NCBI GenBank assembly: GCA_022565075.1
Contig: JADFKG010000096.1
Location: 1 to 7,882, forward strand
Direction of reading: 5' to 3'
DNA from: Chloroflexota bacterium
GTDB taxonomy: Bacteria > Chloroflexota > Dehalococcoidia > SM23-28-2 > RBG-16-64-32
Length of the DNA stretch: 7,882 nt
Below are positions 6,425 to 7,882 of the stretch, in pieces. A model generated the notes under the pieces. That model searched no databases and was not told the DNA's origin. It saw nothing but the letters and a program-made list of their open reading frames with translations. The stretch's first letter is position 1. Every line of letters starts with the position of its first letter. A program made the position numbers and the translations under genes.

Positions 6425-7882
6425 CTAGAAGCGGCCCGGCGGCGAATCAAAGCCCCGGAACGGCTCCTCACGCTTCTCCCAGCGGCGATTCTTCAGCAGC
6501 CGCTCCACTTCGTAGGCGATATCGAACTCGTCCAACCCCGGAGCCTTCGACGCGTCGTCGGCGGAGTCGCCGGCATCGCCGGCATCGTCCGAGCTCCGCG
6601 GGTGCTCGGGGATCTCGGCCGTCTGTGAGTGTTCAGCGGTCTCGGCGGTCTGGGCGTGCGCCAGGACGGTGCCGGGCGTGGGCTCAGCCTCGTCGTTGAG
6701 CACGTCGTCCGTCGGTGGCTCTGCCGCGGCCTCAGGCGTTGAGAGCGAGCGTGCGACGCGCGACTTCATGTCGGTGAGCGCCCTCGCTCGCGCCGCGGTC
6801 TCGGCGGTCTGCCGCTGCTCTCCCCTGAGGTGCTCGGCCTCCTGGCGGCGTGCCACCTCGGCTTTCGCCAGGACGCGAATAGCGTCAGCGTTCGCGCGTG
6901 CTGCCTGCAGCTCTTCCTCAGGCTGCCTGGCGATGCGGGAGGCTTCCTCTGCTTCTGCGCGCCGAGCTGCGTCCGCACTGCGCTTCGCCTCGGCCTTGGC
7001 TTCGGCTTTGGCTCTGGCCCTGGCTTCGGCTTCGGCCCTGGCCTTGGCCTTGGCTTCGGCTTTGGCTCTGGCCTTGGCCTCGACTTTGGCTCTGGCCTTG
7101 GCCTTGGCTTCGGCTTTGGCTCTGGCCTTGGCTTCGACTTCGGCCTCAGCTTTGGCTCTGGCCTCTTCGGCCTTCCGCTGCTCCTCGATGAGGCGCTCGG
7201 CCTTCTGGCGGCGTGCCGTCTCGGCTTCCGCCAGTGCGCGAGCATCGTCAGCGGCCGCGCGTGCTGCCCGCAGCTCTTCCTCCGTCTGCCTGGCGATGCG
7301 CGAGGCTTCCTCTGCTTCTGCGCGTCGGGCCGCCTCCGCACGGCGCTCGGCTTCGGCCTTCGTTTCGGCTTCGGCCTTCCGCTGCTCCTCGATGAGGCGC
7401 TCGACCTTCTGGCGGCGTGCCGTCTCGGCTTCCGCTAGCGCGCGAGCATCGTCAGCGGCGGCGCGTGCTGCTCGCAGCTCTTCCTCCGTCTGCCTGGCGA
7501 TGCGCGAGGCTTCCTCTGCTTCTGCGCGCCGGGCCGCCTCCGCATGGCGCTCGGCTTCGGCCTTCGTTTCGGCTTCGGCCTTCCGCTGCTCCTCGATGAG
7601 GCGCTCGGCCTTCTGGCGGCGTGCCGTCTCGGCTTCCGCTAGTGCGCGAGCATCGTCAGCGGCGGCGCGTGCTGCCCGCAGCTCTTCCTCCGCCTGCTTG
7701 GCGGTGCGCGAGGCTTCCTCTGCTTCTGCGCGCCGGGCCGCCTCCGCACGGTGCTCTGCTTCGGCTTCGGCTTTGGCCTTGGCTTCGGCTTTGGCCTTGG
7801 CTTCTGCTTCGGCTTCGGCTTTGGCCTTGGCTTCGGCTTTGGCCTTGGCTTCTGCTTCTGCTTTGGCCTTGGCTTCTGCTTC
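6425..7882 (-). CDS. Long Ala/Glu/Lys/Arg-rich coiled-coil or single-helix repeat protein (C-terminal 485 aa; N-terminus off the right edge)
   Basis: The minus-strand frame ending in TAG at 6425-6427 is open all the way to 7882. No ATG occurs in it, and the only GTG (6854-6856) falls inside a repeat, so the real start lies beyond the window. From N to C the protein has: an Ala-X tract (7882 to about 7757); three near-identical 68-residue units rich in ARRAEAEEAS, EEELRAARAAADDARALAEA and RLIEEQRKAE; a second Ala-X tract (about 7165 to 6989); one diverged unit (about 6985 to 6839); and a tail. The tail has QTAETA-type motifs, an acidic stretch (DDAGDAGDSADDAS) and a basic-aromatic end, FRGFDSPPGRF. 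The composition predicts a long charged helix or coiled coil. No membrane segment or enzyme motif is seen. I do not recognise the family; a structural, cell-envelope (TolA-like) or cytoskeletal role is possible but unproven. Confidence 0.75.
   Translation of the reverse strand, partial: EAEAKAKAEAEAKAKAEAKAKAEAEAEAKAKAEAKAKAEAEAEHRAEAARRAEAEEASRTAKQAEEELRAARAAADDARALAEAETARRQKAERLIEEQRKAEAETKAEAERHAEAARRAEAEEASRIARQTEEELRAARAAADDARALAEAETARRQKVERLIEEQRKAEAETKAEAERRAEAARRAEAEEASRIARQTEEELRAARAAADDARALAEAETARRQKAERLIEEQRKAEEARAKAEAEVEAKARAKAEAKAKARAKVEAKARAKAEAKAKARAEAEARARAKAEAKAEAKRSADAARRAEAEEASRIARQPEEELQAARANADAIRVLAKAEVARRQEAEHLRGEQRQTAETAARARALTDMKSRVARSLSTPEAAAEPPTDDVLNDEAEPTPGTVLAHAQTAETAEHSQTAEIPEHPRSSDDAGDAGDSADDASKAPGLDEFDIAYEVERLLKNRRWEKREEPFRGFDSPPGRF
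6989..7165 (-). repeat. Alternating Ala-X (AE/AK/AR) low-complexity tract
   Basis: Nearly every second codon is GCC for alanine, and the codon between is Glu, Lys or Arg (occasionally Val), for about 59 residues. On the plus strand this is a run of ggcttc, ggcttt, ggcctt and ggctct hexamers with almost no A. Such hexamer runs expand and contract easily by slippage. The protein segment should form a highly charged helix. Confidence 0.85.
7202..7756 (-). repeat. Tandem 204-bp repeats (68-aa units), two full copies and one partial
   Basis: The landmark ccttctggcggcgtgcc recurs beginning at 7201, 7405 and 7609, an exact 204-bp period. The first two copies are complete; the third keeps about its first 150 bp before changing into an Ala-X tract. 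Copies differ by only a few bases, for example ccgccagtg versus ccgctagcg and ccgctagtg, so duplication or gene conversion is recent. A fourth, diverged copy lies at about 6839-6985, separated by the central Ala-X tract. Confidence 0.9.
7757..7882 (-). repeat. Second alternating Ala-X tract running off the window
   Basis: Hexamers ggcttc, ggcttt, ggcctt and ggcttctgcttc encode about 42 residues of alternating Ala with Glu or Lys, and Arg is absent. That differs from the central tract, which uses Arg often. The tract reaches the window edge, so its full length is unknown. Confidence 0.85.

Noticed and set aside
6766..7341. Minus-strand Pro/Arg/Lys-rich open frame in another frame
   Set aside because: It is a frame-shifted shadow of the same repeats (KPRPRPEPK runs) with no ribosome site or domain.
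6830..7438. Plus-strand open frame giving a Gly/Phe/Leu-rich protein
   Set aside because: It is the mirror of the minus-strand Ala-X repeats. The minus frame is open for the whole 1458 bp, has a coherent non-repetitive tail and conserved 68-residue units, so it is the better gene.
7202..7882. CRISPR array
   Set aside because: Repeats are 204 bp, contiguous and in frame within a coding region, with no unique spacers.

Overview
The window is GC-rich DNA with densely packed genes. It most likely comes from an uncultured Chloroflexota lineage (Dehalococcoidia or SAR202-like). This is an inference from three things. The secreted hydrolase ends in a 'GTDPxDAC…AWPPDF…' tail with two dockerin-like segments, a style I associate with Chloroflexota metagenome proteins. 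A luciferase-like flavin monooxygenase and a Rieske-oxygenase remnant lie close together, and both families are expanded in that group. There is also a GMC oxidoreductase with a small partner subunit. No rRNA or other marker gene is present to confirm it.

Layout, left to right. (1) 2-1348, plus strand: the 3' part of a secreted SGNH/GDSL hydrolase gene whose start lies left of the window. (2) 1494-3568, plus strand: a two-gene operon, a GMC flavoprotein dehydrogenase overlapping by 4 nt a gluconate-2-dehydrogenase-subunit-3-like protein. (3) 3569-3848: a gene-poor stretch with tRNA-like T-arm sequences and GC-rich repeats, looking like a scar. (4) 3849-4253, plus strand: a 134-aa protein that seems to keep only the two ends of a Rieske-type ring-hydroxylating oxygenase alpha subunit. 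(5) 4311-6319, plus strand: a translationally coupled pair, a luciferase-like flavin-dependent monooxygenase and an alpha/beta hydrolase with a full Ser-Asp-His triad. (6) 6320-6424: a convergent intergenic gap with a large hairpin. (7) 6425-7882, minus strand: the C-terminal 485 residues of a long Ala/Glu/Lys/Arg-rich, probably rod-like helical protein with 204-bp tandem repeats and alternating Ala-X tracts; its N-terminus lies beyond the right edge.

How the genes may work together (inference): the GMC dehydrogenase pair, the flavin monooxygenase and the hydrolase suit oxidative breakdown of organic compounds. An alcohol or sugar would be oxidised, oxygen inserted, and the product hydrolysed. 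Substrates cannot be read from sequence. The repeat-rich protein is convergent with this cluster and probably unrelated. I found no convincing wholly new system. The most unusual objects are the repeat protein and the internally deleted Rieske gene beside tRNA-like fragments.
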